Source: Polaromonas sp. (lineage in GTDB: Bacteria; Pseudomonadota; Gammaproteobacteria; Burkholderiales; Burkholderiaceae_C). Taken from it: DNA of 64,000 nucleotides. This document shows, piece after piece, positions 47,048 through 56,025 of the stretch. The stretch is from assembly GCA_013298945.1 (NCBI GenBank), contig JAAFJR010000006.1, positions 62,001-126,000 on the forward strand, read 5' to 3'. The stretch's first letter is position 1. Every line of letters begins with the position of its first letter. Both the position numbers and the translations under genes were made by a program. Below the pieces are notes generated by a model. The model saw only the letters and a list, made by a program, of their open reading frames with translations. It ran no database searches and was not told where the DNA came from.

Positions 47048-49053
47048 TAACCATTCACCAATTGTTTTTCTGCCAAATCTAAAGCTTCTGGTTTGCCCGA
47101 TAGCACCAAGGTATCGCCTACTTCTAACACCGAGTTTGCATCAGCAAAATTATGTGCCTCGCTCAGCGTTATTTGCTGGCCATTTTTACGTTTTAAGCTT
47201 ATCACTTGAACTGCTTTCAGTGTGTTTACGATGTGTATGAATTGCTTGCCAACCGCTTGGTCTCGCTCGTTCAATGTGGCCGAAGTTAATCTGGCACTCT
47301 CCAACTCATCAGCCGTATCATCATCGTCACCATGAAAGTAACCGCGCAATAAGTTGTAGCGTGCATCGCGCTGCTCTTGCACCACGCGAATGACGCGACG
47401 TATCGGCACCCCAACTAATGCCAAGGCATGACTTGCCAACATCAGGCTGCCCTCGATAGCTTCTGGCACAACTTCAGTCGCACCAGCAAGCTGCAATTTC
47501 TCGATATCGTGATCATCAACCGTACGTACAATAACTGGTACTTTAGGCGCATGGCCGCGAATATTGGTCAATACTTTCATCGCGCTTTGGGTGTCTAAAT
47601 ACGTCACTACAACCGCACTTGCACGAGCCAAACCAGCAGCCATGAGCGCTTGCAAGCGCACTGCATCGCCATAGACCACTTTATCTCCTGCAGCGGCAGC
47701 TTGGTGAACTCGGTCAGGGTCTAAGTCCAAAGCAATGTATGGGATTTTTTCTGCTGTCAGTAAGCGTGCTAAATTTTGCCCGCAACGACCATAGCCGCAA
47801 ATAATCACATGTTTATTTGCTGACATGGCCTTTCGGGCAATGCCAGTCATTTGCAGCGATTGTTGCAGCCAATCGCTGCTGACCAACTTCATCACAATTT
47901 TGTTGCTGTACATCACCAAAAATGGTGTTGCCAGCATAGACAACACCATACTGGCCAAGATGGGATTCAACAACACACGCGGTACCAATTCATTTTTCTG
48001 TGCTAATGTTAGTAACACAAAACCAAACTCACCTGCTTGCGCCAAGTAAATACCGGTACGCAATGAAACACCAGTGGTTGCGCCTAAGCCACGTGCCAGT
48101 ACCGTCACCAAGACTAACTTGAACAACACTGGAACAACAACCAGCAACAAAACCAATGGCCAACGGTCCCAAACCAATCGCCAATTCAACATCATGCCGA
48201 TGGTGATGAAAAACAAACCCAGTAACACATCATGAAACGGTCGTATGTCGGCTTCAACTTGGTGTTTGAATTCAGTTTCCGATATCAACATGCCTGCGAT
48301 AAACGCGCCCAATGCCAGTGATAAGCCAGCGAGCTCCGTCAACCAAGCCAAGCCCAAGGTTATCAACAACAAATTCAAAATGAAGAGTTCATCACTTTTA
48401 CGCCTTGCGACCAATGTGAGCCAAGCCCGCATGACACGCTGGCCGCCCACCAATAAAACCGTAATTAGAACAGCGGCTTTCAAACCAGCGATGGCCAAGG
48501 CCATAAATAAACTTTCATCAGAAGCGCCTAGAGCTGGGATCAACACCAGTAACGGCACAACTGCCAAATCTTGAAAAAGTAAAACCCCCATGACTCGCTT
48601 GCCGTGCTCAGAGTCCATCTCCAGCCGCTCAGACATTAACTTCACCAAAATAGCCGTACTGCTCATCGCCAAAGCGCCTGAAAGCGCTAACGCAGCCTGC
48701 CAAGACAGCCGCCATGCTGCTGGCAAATATTTGGTGAGCATCAAAGAAACTGCGGTCGCCACCAACATGGTGCAAACCACTTGTAACAAACCAAGCCCAA
48801 ACACATGCCGTCGCATGGTCCGCAATTTGGGCAGGTTAAACTCCAACCCAATGGCAAACATCAAGAAAACGATGCCAAATTCAGCCAAATGCTGTATGCC
48901 TTGCGTATTTTTTGCCAACGCCAGCATGTTGGGACCAATCACCACACCAACTGCCAAATAACCCAGCATAGGGGGCAATTTGAAGGTGCGGCAGACGATC
49001 ACACCCAATACCGCAGCAAAGAGGTAGAGCAGGGTGAGTTCTAGCGAGGTCAT
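47047..49053 (-). CDS. CPA2 monovalent cation:proton antiporter (KefB/KefC-like) with RCK domains
   Basis: A 668-residue K+/H+ (or Na+/H+) antiporter. The first about 385 residues are a Na+/H+ exchanger domain with about twelve helices (ALSGALAMSSTAILVKLM, LFFITIGMMLNWRL). HVIICGYGRCGQNLARLL begins a TrkA-N/RCK nucleotide-binding domain (about 405-530), and TrkA-C is at the end (EVGDTLVLSGKPEALDLAE). KefC binds glutathione adducts at this domain; whether this one does is not evident. Coupled to the MFS gene. Confidence 0.92.
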   Translation of the reverse strand: MTSLELTLLYLFAAVLGVIVCRTFKLPPMLGYLAVGVVIGPNMLALAKNTQGIQHLAEFGIVFLMFAIGLEFNLPKLRTMRRHVFGLGLLQVVCTMLVATAVSLMLTKYLPAAWRLSWQAALALSGALAMSSTAILVKLMSERLEMDSEHGKRVMGVLLFQDLAVVPLLVLIPALGASDESLFMALAIAGLKAAVLITVLLVGGQRVMRAWLTLVARRKSDELFILNLLLITLGLAWLTELAGLSLALGAFIAGMLISETEFKHQVEADIRPFHDVLLGLFFITIGMMLNWRLVWDRWPLVLLLVVVPVLFKLVLVTVLARGLGATTGVSLRTGIYLAQAGEFGFVLLTLAQKNELVPRVLLNPILASMVLSMLATPFLVMYSNKIVMKLVSSDWLQQSLQMTGIARKAMSANKHVIICGYGRCGQNLARLLTAEKIPYIALDLDPDRVHQAAAAGDKVVYGDAVRLQALMAAGLARASAVVVTYLDTQSAMKVLTNIRGHAPKVPVIVRTVDDHDIEKLQLAGATEVVPEAIEGSLMLASHALALVGVPIRRVIRVVQEQRDARYNLLRGYFHGDDDDTADELESARLTSATLNERDQAVGKQFIHIVNTLKAVQVISLKRKNGQQITLSEAHNFADANSVLEVGDTLVLSGKPEALDLAEKQLVNG

Positions 49054-49085
49054 GGGTCTATATTAGCGTAGACTTGTCCTACTCA

Positions 49086-49103
49086 CTCTGGCTTAAACCA
49101 GAG
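49086..49103. promoter_or_regulatory. Inverted repeat in kef-kdsD divergent gap
   Basis: CTCTGGCTTAAACCAGAG forms a six-base-pair perfect inverted repeat midway between the two divergent starts, compatible with an operator or a short hairpin. Confidence 0.35.
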
Positions 49104-49153
49104 ACTAGTTTTGCTGTCCTGAAATTCTGACCATAAGCCGATAAAATCATCCG

Positions 49154-50131
49154 ATGACCTTTGACGCTGAAAAAACCATACGCCTTGCTCTAGATACGCT
49201 GGACATCGAAGCCGCAGCCGTGCTTGGGCTCAAAACACGGATTGACCAACAATTTGTAGCAGCAGTACAAGCCATACTGGCAGTTCGTGGCCGCGTTGTG
49301 GTGATGGGCATGGGTAAAAGTGGTCATGTGGGGCGCAAAATTGCGGCTACCTTGGCCTCTACAGGCACACCAGCCATGTTTGTGCATCCAGCTGAAGCCA
49401 GTCATGGCGATTTAGGCATGATCAAATCAGTCGATTTGGTAGTGGCAATATCAAACAGTGGTGAATCTGCCGAATTAAATATGATTTTGCCAATGCTGAA
49501 ACGTCAAGGCGTACCCTTGATTGCTATGACGGGCGGTTTAGCTTCAACGTTAGCGCTGCATGCAACTATTATTTTGAATAGCGGAGTGGCCAAAGAAGCC
49601 TGCCCACTCAATTTAGCCCCGACAGCTAGCACGACGGCTCAGTTGGCCTTTGGGGACGCTTTGGCTGTCTCGCTACTGGACGCACGTGGCTTTAAAGCCG
49701 AAGATTTTGCCCGCTCACACCCCGGCGGTTCTTTGGGACGCAAACTATTGACGCATGTCAGCGACGTGATGCGCTCAGGCAACGACGTGCCTAAAGTTCT
49801 GGCCAATGCCAGTTTCAATGATTTAATGCGCCAAATGAGCGCTAAATCTGTAGGCGCTTCAGCCATTGTGGATGCACAAGACCAAGTGATTGGCATTTTT
49901 ACCGATGGTGATCTGCGACGTTTGATTGAAAAAGGCGTTGACTTACGCAACTTGGTGGCGGTGGACGTGATGCACAGCGCGCCGCGTTCCGTCAAAGCTA
50001 ATCAACTGGCTGTTGCAACGGCTGAGCTGATGGAATTGCACGGCATCACTTCCGTATTGGTGACAGATGCTGATAATAAGCTTTGCGGCATTGTGCATAT
50101 TGGCGATTTGATGCGTGCCAAGGTGATTTAA
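49154..50131 (+). CDS. kdsD: D-arabinose 5-phosphate isomerase
   Basis: A 325-residue enzyme converting ribulose 5-phosphate to arabinose 5-phosphate, the first step of Kdo synthesis for lipopolysaccharide. The SIS domain has VVVMGMGKSGHVGRKIAATL, the family His in HPAEASHGDLGMI, and SNSGESAELN; two CBS repeats follow (about 205-325; VMRSGNDVP, VMHSAPRSV). It heads kdsD-kdsC-lptC with gaps of one base or overlaps. Confidence 0.96.
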   Translation: MTFDAEKTIRLALDTLDIEAAAVLGLKTRIDQQFVAAVQAILAVRGRVVVMGMGKSGHVGRKIAATLASTGTPAMFVHPAEASHGDLGMIKSVDLVVAISNSGESAELNMILPMLKRQGVPLIAMTGGLASTLALHATIILNSGVAKEACPLNLAPTASTTAQLAFGDALAVSLLDARGFKAEDFARSHPGGSLGRKLLTHVSDVMRSGNDVPKVLANASFNDLMRQMSAKSVGASAIVDAQDQVIGIFTDGDLRRLIEKGVDLRNLVAVDVMHSAPRSVKANQLAVATAELMELHGITSVLVTDADNKLCGIVHIGDLMRAKVI

Positions 50132-50132
50132 T

Positions 50133-50732
50133 GTGACAAACTTAATGCGACAAACACCTAAAACTTTACCAATAGCGCGCTTTTCCGCTGAGCTGCTGCT
50201 CAAAGCACAAGCCGTGAAAGTTGTTTTTTTCGATATTGATGGCGTAATGACGGACGGTAGCTTGCTGTTCACAGAAATGGGTGAGTCCATCAAAAGATTC
50301 AATACTCTAGATGGCTTAGGTATCAAGTTATTGCAAAAAGCAGGCATCACACCGGTCGTTATTTCTGGCCGTGACTCTGCACCACTGAGAACACGCCTCA
50401 AAGCCCTAGGCGTGACGCATGTTTACTTAAATACCGAAGACAAGCAACCAGCCGCTGAAAAAGCACTGGCAGAATTAGGACTGACTTGGGCGCAAGCAGC
50501 CTGCATGGGGGATGATTGGCCTGATTTGCCTGTACTTCAAGCTAGCGCTTTTGCTTGTGCGCCTTTGCACGCTCACTTTGATGTGAAATCGGTGGCAGAC
50601 TACATCACAAGGACGCCAGCGGGCTTTGGTGCTGTGCGCGAATTTTGCGATTTGCTTCTTACAGCTTCTGGACAATACACAAAATTACTTTCTGAATTTC
50701 AACCCATCGCGACAAAGGTAAACGTTGCATGA
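50133..50732 (+). CDS. kdsC: 3-deoxy-D-manno-octulosonate 8-phosphate phosphatase
   Basis: A 199-residue HAD phosphatase releasing Kdo from Kdo 8-phosphate. VVFFDIDGVMTDGSLLF is the catalytic Asp-x-Asp motif, followed by LDGLGIKLL, VISGRDS, and CMGDDWPDLPVL. The GTG at 50133 starts one base after the kdsD stop; the ATG at 50145 is an alternative. It ends overlapping lptC by four bases (ATGA). Tetrameric C0-class HAD without cap domain, as expected for KdsC. Confidence 0.96.
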   Translation: MTNLMRQTPKTLPIARFSAELLLKAQAVKVVFFDIDGVMTDGSLLFTEMGESIKRFNTLDGLGIKLLQKAGITPVVISGRDSAPLRTRLKALGVTHVYLNTEDKQPAAEKALAELGLTWAQAACMGDDWPDLPVLQASAFACAPLHAHFDVKSVADYITRTPAGFGAVREFCDLLLTASGQYTKLLSEFQPIATKVNVA

Positions 50733-51352
50733 CAAATGCCTGGTTACTGTTACGCCGCTTGACCGACCGATTGGTTATTTATTTACCAGTTTTGCTCATG
50801 GCGTCTTTGGCATTGGGCAGTTACTGGTTGGTTCGTAATGCGCCAGCGACACCTATTTCTGCAGGTGATAAACCGCTGAATCACGAAGCGGATTACTTTT
50901 TACGCAAATTTTCAGTGAAAAGCTTTACGCCGCAAGGAAACTTGAAAAGTGAACTTTTTGGTGGCCAGGCTAGGCATTATGCAGACACAGACACCACTGA
51001 AATTGACAATGTGCGTGTCCATAACTTTAACCAAACTGGGCGCTTAACCACGATTACGAGTGCGAACCGTGCCATCAGCAATGGCGACAACTCTGAAATT
51101 CAACTTTATGGCAACGCCACATCAGTACGTGAAGCGGCTGCGGATGCCAATGGTGTGATGCAGCCCAAAATGGAATTCAAAGGCGAGTTTTTGCATACCT
51201 TCGTGAACGAAGAACGCTTGAAATCGCATTTACCGATTGTTATTCGTCGTGGCAGCAGTGAGTTCAGCGCAGATTCGCTAGACTACGACAACGTTGCCAG
51301 AGTGATTCATTTACAAGGCCGCGTGAAAGCGGTTTTGCAACCAAGTAAATAA
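50729..51352 (+). CDS. lptC: LPS export protein LptC
   Basis: A 207-residue bitopic inner-membrane protein that passes lipopolysaccharide from LptBFG to LptA. One N-terminal helix (LVIYLPVLLMASLALGSYWL) anchors a periplasmic beta-jellyroll with DYFLRKFSVKSFTPQGNLKS and a long strand-rich region. Its place behind kdsC is the standard one, but lptA and lptB, which usually follow, are absent; an SDR gene takes their position. Confidence 0.93.
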   Translation: MTNAWLLLRRLTDRLVIYLPVLLMASLALGSYWLVRNAPATPISAGDKPLNHEADYFLRKFSVKSFTPQGNLKSELFGGQARHYADTDTTEIDNVRVHNFNQTGRLTTITSANRAISNGDNSEIQLYGNATSVREAAADANGVMQPKMEFKGEFLHTFVNEERLKSHLPIVIRRGSSEFSADSLDYDNVARVIHLQGRVKAVLQPSK

Positions 51353-51361
51353 TGGTTCAAC

Positions 51362-52141
51362 ATGGCTAAACTTGTTTTCATCACCGGCGCATCTAGCGGC
51401 ATTGGTCAAGCTTTTGCACTTGCTTACTATCAAGCAGGCTACAACTTGGCATTGGTAGCACGTCGCACAGAAGAAATAGAATCATGGTGTAGCCGTCATG
51501 TAATAAACCCAAACAGCTATAAAATATATAGCGCGAATGTAAGTGCTATTGACAGTATCGTTGCTGCGGGTCAAGCTTGTATAGCCGCGCAAGGTATGCC
51601 TGATGTGGTCATTGCGAATGCGGGGATAAGCGTTGGCGTGGATAGCGCGATTCGCGAAGATTTAGACCAATTGGCGCAGACTTTTGCCACCAACAACATA
51701 GGCTTAGCTGCTACTTTTCACCCCTTTATCGAAGGCATGCTGCAGCGCAAAAGTGGCAAACTGGTTGGCATTGGCAGCGTGGCGGGCATTCGAGGCATGC
51801 CTGGACATGGGGCATATTGCGGCAGCAAAGCTGCCGTCATCAACTATTGCGAAAGTTTGCGTGGGGAGCTTCGTGGCAGCGGTGTTCAAGTTGTCACTAT
51901 TTGCCCAGGCTACATCAAAACACCGATGACGGCTAACAACAGCTATCCCATGCCATTCTTGATGGAAGCAGCAGATTTTGCACAAAAAAGCCTACAAAAA
52001 ATTGATGCTGGCAGCAGCTATAGCGTGATTCCTTGGCAAATGGGTATTGTTGCTAAACTTTTGCGCTTGCTGCCGAACGCACTATTCGATAAAGCATTGG
52101 CGGGACGAGGGCGCAAAGCGCGGGCTCAGCAAAGTATTTAA
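51362..52141 (+). CDS. Short-chain dehydrogenase/reductase
   Basis: A 259-residue classical SDR. The cofactor loop is ITGASSGIGQAFALAYY, the NAG motif is VIANAGISVGVD, and the catalytic Ser and Tyr-x-x-x-Lys are in IGSVAG and GAYCGSKAAV. RRTEEI at the second strand suggests NADPH preference. The segment SRHVINPNSYKIYSANV coincides with a repeat-like sequence (R16). It starts nine bases after lptC and ends at a strong terminator, so it is the last gene of the Kdo/LPS operon. Substrate unknown; the protein resembles YciK-like or ketoreductase SDRs. Confidence 0.9.
   Translation: MAKLVFITGASSGIGQAFALAYYQAGYNLALVARRTEEIESWCSRHVINPNSYKIYSANVSAIDSIVAAGQACIAAQGMPDVVIANAGISVGVDSAIREDLDQLAQTFATNNIGLAATFHPFIEGMLQRKSGKLVGIGSVAGIRGMPGHGAYCGSKAAVINYCESLRGELRGSGVQVVTICPGYIKTPMTANNSYPMPFLMEAADFAQKSLQKIDAGSSYSVIPWQMGIVAKLLRLLPNALFDKALAGRGRKARAQQSI
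51490..51533 (+). repeat. Possible repeat copy R16, in frame inside the SDR gene
   Basis: TAGCCG, 18 poorly conserved bases, then AAACAGCTATAAAATATATAGC. Spacing is identical to copies R6 and R8, and the palindromic half matches R6 at 20 of 21 bases. Confidence 0.6.
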
Positions 52142-52196
52142 ACAGCATACTTAAGCTGAGTCATTAATCCGCTCTCAAACAAAGCACAAAATGACA

Positions 52197-52221
52197 AAAG
52201 GCTCCTTGAAAGGAGCCTTTT
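52197..52221. terminator. Bidirectional rho-independent terminator
   Basis: AAAGGCTCCTT and AAGGAGCCTTT pair around a tiny loop, with A and T runs on either side. It serves the SDR gene (+) and the RRM gene (-). Confidence 0.9.
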
Positions 52222-52278
52222 TAGTTTACCTAATCCAATCGAATTGGAGTTCAGTTAAAACTTTTGCTAAGCGATTGC

Positions 52279-52686
52279 TTAGTAGCTGCTGCGGCCACCG
52301 CCGCCGTAGCCGCCACCGCCGTCGCGACCACCGCCGCCACCGCCGTAACCACCACCGCCGCTACGGCCACCGCCGCCACCGCCGTAACCACCACCGCCAC
52401 CACCGTAGCCACCGCCACCAGTGCGTGGAGGACGTGCCTCCATTGGACGAGCTTCGTTCACGACGCAGCTACGGCCACCCAAAGATTGACCATTCATACC
52501 AGCAATAGCTGCTTGTGCTTCGGCATCGCTGCCCATTTCCACAAAGCCAAAACCTTTTGAACGACCTGTATCGCGCTCCATCATCACTTTAGCGCTGGTA
52601 ACAGCACCAAATTGACCGAAAGATTGCTCTAAATCGCTATCGCGGACCGAGTACGGCAAGTTGCCGACGTACAGTTTGTTGCCCAT
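52279..52686 (-). CDS. Glycine-rich RRM RNA-binding protein
   Basis: 135 residues. A single RNA-recognition motif (about 1-80) has RNP2 KLYVGNLPY and RNP1 SKGFGFVEM. A glycine-rich tail of GGGGYGGGGG units with Arg/Ser/Tyr follows. Such proteins in Burkholderiales and cyanobacteria are cold- or stress-induced RNA chaperones. The GC-rich trinucleotide pattern of the tail is simply its Gly codons. A strong GGAG precedes the ATG, and 180 bases of leader separate it from the anti-sigma gene. Confidence 0.93.
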   Translation of the reverse strand: MGNKLYVGNLPYSVRDSDLEQSFGQFGAVTSAKVMMERDTGRSKGFGFVEMGSDAEAQAAIAGMNGQSLGGRSCVVNEARPMEARPPRTGGGGYGGGGGGYGGGGGGRSGGGGYGGGGGGRDGGGGYGGGGRSSY

Positions 52687-52867
52687 TGAGGGACTCCTAA
52701 AAAACTCTTAATAACAAAGCGACGGGGATCCCGACAAGCACAACAAACCAACAAACTAAATATGGCACCGCTGTGGCGTGAAACTAACCTATCACCAAAC
52801 CTGCGCATCACTAAAGACACGCTGCCACATTATGCGCTAATCAACATAAATTGCAACAGTGTTGTTT

Positions 52868-53107
52868 TTATGGGATTTTTACAGCCTCGACCGGTTCAAA
52901 CCCTTCGCCACCGCCTGAAGCGTAATTGCGCCATAGCTTCATGCTTTTACGCATGATCACCAATTGCTGCTCAAAATTAGGACAAGTTTTACAGGCGTAC
53001 ACGTGCAAGCGCAGGGCAACTCTGTCGCTCATGTCGATTTTGCGATCTTCCTGCGCGATGAGAAGCTCAGTCGCTTGCTTGCAGGTCACTCTAAAAGGTA
53101 TCTTCAT
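52868..53107 (-). CDS. zf-HC2 anti-sigma factor
   Basis: About 79 residues from the ATG at 53107, which overlaps the sigma factor stop by four bases. The zinc-finger anti-sigma signature H-x3-C-x2-C is present in LRLHVYACKTC, and TCKQATELLIAQEDRKI is the standard opening of the domain. There is no membrane helix, so it would be a cytoplasmic, probably metal- or redox-sensitive anti-sigma. Translational coupling keeps it stoichiometric with the sigma factor. Confidence 0.88.
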   Translation of the reverse strand: MKIPFRVTCKQATELLIAQEDRKIDMSDRVALRLHVYACKTCPNFEQQLVIMRKSMKLWRNYASGGGEGFEPVEAVKIP

Positions 53108-53718
53108 ACACACTCATTATTATTTTCAGCTGCAATCAAACCAAACCAATTAATTTCCAAGCATTCACGCAATCGTAACCTTGCACGGTGTAGTTGGACA
53201 TAGAGGTTTGTCGACGTTAAATCTAATTCCTTACAGATTTCTTCAACGGACAGCTCCAACCACTCACGCATCAAGAAAACTCGCCCCTGTGCCGCAGGCA
53301 GCTTTTCAGTGCACGCCTCTAGCACCTTGAAAAACTGCTGCGTGCTGAGTGATTGTTCAGGATGGTCGCCTAAATTCGGATTGGCGGAATCCCAATTCAG
53401 CGGTGTTGAAACATAGTGACCATCTGGCCTGAACATAAGCGCATCCAGCTCTTCGCTACCCTCGCCATCACCCTCAACGTCAAAATTAATGCTCGCCTCA
53501 CGCGTTTGCACACGCAGCACGTCGATGACTTTGTGCTTCAAAATGCCGACTAGCCATGTTTTAAGCTGCGATTTGTTTTCAAACGCATTGGGTTTCGCTA
53601 GAGCGGCCAAAATAGTTTCTGACACAGCATCTTCCGCCCACGCATCATTTCGCAGCTGCAAGCGAGCAAAACGCAGCAAGTATGTGCGGTGTTGCTCCAG
53701 TTCAAGTTCTATCGCCAT
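53104..53718 (-). CDS. ECF RNA polymerase sigma factor
   Basis: 204 residues with sigma region 2 (YLLRFARLQLRNDAWAEDAV followed by SETILAAL; FENKSQLKTWLVGILKHKVID) and region 4 (LPAAQGRVFLMREWLELSV, then EEICKELDLTSTNLYVQLHR). A roughly 50-residue acidic linker lies between them. It is divergent from the bufferin-type operon and coupled to a zf-HC2 anti-sigma, so it very likely drives that operon and perhaps itself. I do not find a convincing matching promoter pair: TGTAAG at 53813-53818 could be a -35, but no clear -10 follows. Confidence 0.92.
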   Translation of the reverse strand: MAIELELEQHRTYLLRFARLQLRNDAWAEDAVSETILAALAKPNAFENKSQLKTWLVGILKHKVIDVLRVQTREASINFDVEGDGEGSEELDALMFRPDGHYVSTPLNWDSANPNLGDHPEQSLSTQQFFKVLEACTEKLPAAQGRVFLMREWLELSVEEICKELDLTSTNLYVQLHRARLRLRECLEINWFGLIAAENNNECV

Positions 53719-53929
53719 GCCAGCCTTTGTTGTGTAATGTCACAAATTTAGCAGAATTTAATCTAGCGAAGTTGTGTGACTCCAAAAAGTAAAGAATTTA
53801 TTCTAGAAACTTTGTAAGAATAGTTAGTCCAAGTTGACCATTACTCAATCAGAAAAACAATTTCGACTTCAAAGCTGTTTAACTGATTGGTTTTTTATCA
53901 ATGGCTATTTTTATTATCAGGAGTTTCAC

Positions 53930-54229
53930 ATGAACCAACGCGCTCTCATCGCTGCAGCCGCAGCAACTTTGTTATCTACTGTGATGATTTCCACTGGCGT
54001 GAATGCTGCCAGCCACGCAGCCGCACCTGCAGCTAGCAAAGAAAAATGCTACGGCATTGCCAAAGCGGGACAAAACGATTGTGCTAACTTAGCTGGCACG
54101 CATTCTTGCGCTGGACAAGCCAAATTAGATAACGACAAAGGCGAGTGGAAATACGTCGCTGCTGGCACTTGCAACATCATGAAAGGCATGACAGCTGATG
54201 AGGCTAAAAAAGCCAGCATGAAAAGCTAA
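53930..54229 (+). CDS. bufA: Bufferin-type RiPP precursor (DUF2282, BufA1-like)
   Basis: 99 residues. A Sec-type signal ([20 protein letters not shown] to VNAAS) precedes a small domain with exactly four cysteines, at 40, 51, 60 and 81: [21 protein letters not shown] and AAGTC. This is the DUF2282 pattern. In studied bufferins the partner DUF692 enzyme converts core cysteines to thiooxazole heterocycles, giving a periplasmic copper-binding peptide. The start is the ATG at 53930 with AGGAG eight bases upstream. It is the first gene of a four-gene run and is divergent from the ECF sigma gene. Modification and copper binding here are inferred. Confidence 0.92.
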   Translation: MNQRALIAAAAATLLSTVMISTGVNAASHAAAPAASKEKCYGIAKAGQNDCANLAGTHSCAGQAKLDNDKGEWKYVAAGTCNIMKGMTADEAKKASMKS

Positions 54230-54261
54230 GCAGCCAGCGATAGGTATTTAAGTCCGCCAAA

Positions 54262-55140
54262 ATGATGAAGATGATGATGAAGAGCAACATCGGCATAGGT
54301 TGGCGGCACCCCCATTACCAAGAACTGCTAGAAACCAAGCCTAAGCTGGACTTTCTAGAGGTTCATTCTGAAAACTTTTTTGGCGCAGGCGGCGCAGCTC
54401 TCGCTGTTCTGCATGAAGGCCGCGCACATTACCCCATCAGCCTGCACGGCGTGGGGCTGGCGCTTGGCTCTGCAGTGGGTCTTGACGATTGGCATTTAGA
54501 CCAACTCGCCGCATTGGTAGCGCACATTGACCCTATCCGCGTGAGCGACCATGCCTGCTTCGCACGCGGTAGCCTCCATGACCGAGAGGACAACACAAAC
54601 GTTCACGCTGCTGATTTGCTACCGATTCCGTTTAGCAACGAAGCGTTGAACATAATGTGCGCAAACGTTCAGCAGGTGCAAGACCGCCTGAAACGCAGCA
54701 TAGCCGTTGAAAACTTGTCGGCTTATGTAACGTGCGAGGGCAGAGAGATGCCAGAAACAGCGTTTTTAAACCTGCTCGCCCAGCGCACAGGCTGCCAGTT
54801 GCTGGTTGATGTGAATAACATTTACGTTAACGCATTGAATGACCAGCTAAATGACAAAATCGTAGGGCTGACTGACTTCGCTATGGCACAGTGCACCCAA
54901 TGGCTTGATGCAATTTCACCCCAGCACGTCGCTGAAATACACCTCGCTGGCCACATTGACTGCGGCGATATTGTGATTGACGACCACGGCAGCCGCGTCA
55001 AACCCGCTGTTTGGGCGCTTTATCAACACGCGGTCAAGTGTTTTGGCAACATCCCAACATTGATTGAGTGGGACACAGACATCCCAGCGTTGGATGTGCT
55101 ACTTGACGAAGTTGTCTTGGCAAGGTCTTACCACGCATGA
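54262..55140 (+). CDS. bufB: DUF692/MNIO peptide-modifying oxygenase (BufB-like)
   Basis: 292 residues of a TIM-barrel multinuclear non-haem iron oxidative enzyme. Candidate iron ligands and conserved segments: [64 protein letters not shown] and LIEWDTDIP. It should modify cysteines of the precursor encoded 32 bases upstream. The start is ambiguous: five in-frame ATGs occur in the first seven codons (MMKMMMKSN). Ends by overlapping the DUF2063 gene (ATGA). Confidence 0.94.
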   Translation: MMKMMMKSNIGIGWRHPHYQELLETKPKLDFLEVHSENFFGAGGAALAVLHEGRAHYPISLHGVGLALGSAVGLDDWHLDQLAALVAHIDPIRVSDHACFARGSLHDREDNTNVHAADLLPIPFSNEALNIMCANVQQVQDRLKRSIAVENLSAYVTCEGREMPETAFLNLLAQRTGCQLLVDVNNIYVNALNDQLNDKIVGLTDFAMAQCTQWLDAISPQHVAEIHLAGHIDCGDIVIDDHGSRVKPAVWALYQHAVKCFGNIPTLIEWDTDIPALDVLLDEVVLARSYHA

Positions 55141-55973
55141 GTAATTTGACAACGCTAGCCCAACAACAGCGTGACCTGTTGAGCGCTATTTTTACTCTAA
55201 AAAATATAGCTGCTGAGGCAATAAATACGCCGGCTACAGCCAAAAATAGCACTCAAAATAACATTAAAACGCGTGGTTTGCTAGCCTACCAAGCAAACGC
55301 AGCGGCAGCCGCAGTGCGTAGCTTGTTGGCAGCTTACCCGGTCATCGCGCAACTTATTGGCGAGCAGTCTTTTGAACACCTTGCAAGAGATTATTGGGCG
55401 CAACACCCGCCTACTCGTGGCGATTTGGCGCAATGGGGCGGCGAATTACATGGTTTTATTGCCAGTATTCCAGCCCTGCAAACCGAACCGTATTTGAGCG
55501 ATGTCGCACGCGCGGAATGGGCGCTGTATACGGTGGCAACAGTTGCCGATCAAGCCGCAGATTTAGCGACTTTTGCTCTGCTGACCGAGCACGACCCAGA
55601 TGTCTTAACCCTGCAATTAGCACCTGGCACGGCCTTGATTCATAGCATTTATCCCGTTGCCAGCATTCTTACCGCACACCTTTATGCCGACTTGCCCGCC
55701 AGCCCGAGCTTTGAAGAAGTAGGCCACAAGCTGAGCCACAACGTTGCCGAGACTGCCTTGGTTTGGCGGCAAGGCTTGCGGCCTAGGGTGGCATTTTGCA
55801 CAGAAAGTGAAGCGAATTTCGTCCGCCAGCTACTGGACGGTAAATCGCTTTTAGCGGCGCTAGAGTCTTCCTCTTCCGAAGATTTAGCTACCGATTCGGC
55901 ATATTTTGATTTCAACACCTGGCTACCCCAAGCCGTGCAAAGCGGGCTGTTGCTAGGTGCGCGCTTGCTTTAA
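55137..55973 (+). CDS. bufC: DUF2063 bufferin maturation partner (BufC-like), with repeat-derived insert
   Basis: 278 residues. The N-terminal DUF2063 domain appears as [40 protein letters not shown] and [13 protein letters not shown]2063 proteins accompany DUF692 enzymes and are thought to present the precursor to them. Residues about 20-43 ([16 protein letters not shown]), between the first helix and GLLAYQ, come from repeat copy R9, lengthening a variable loop. Translation is coupled to bufB by a four-base overlap. Confidence 0.9.
   Translation: MSNLTTLAQQQRDLLSAIFTLKNIAAEAINTPATAKNSTQNNIKTRGLLAYQANAAAAAVRSLLAAYPVIAQLIGEQSFEHLARDYWAQHPPTRGDLAQWGGELHGFIASIPALQTEPYLSDVARAEWALYTVATVADQAADLATFALLTEHDPDVLTLQLAPGTALIHSIYPVASILTAHLYADLPASPSFEEVGHKLSHNVAETALVWRQGLRPRVAFCTESEANFVRQLLDGKSLLAALESSSSEDLATDSAYFDFNTWLPQAVQSGLLLGARLL
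55199..55237 (-). repeat. Dispersed repeat copy R9, in frame inside bufC
   Basis: AAAAATATAGCTGCTGAGGC, then AATAAATACGCCGGCTA, a near-perfect copy; the flank AAAAATAGCACTCAAAA also matches the extended repeat. It encodes [13 protein letters not shown] in the DUF2063 protein. Confidence 0.92.
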
Positions 55974-56025
55974 TTATCATTTAATTTTTTATTTTTTATA
56001 TCTGCCCACCATTTTGGAGACCTCT

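Noticed and set aside
52279-52420. Dense CCACCGCCG tandem-like pattern
   Set aside because: It is the complement of glycine codons in the RRM protein tail, not a separate repeat or CRISPR array.
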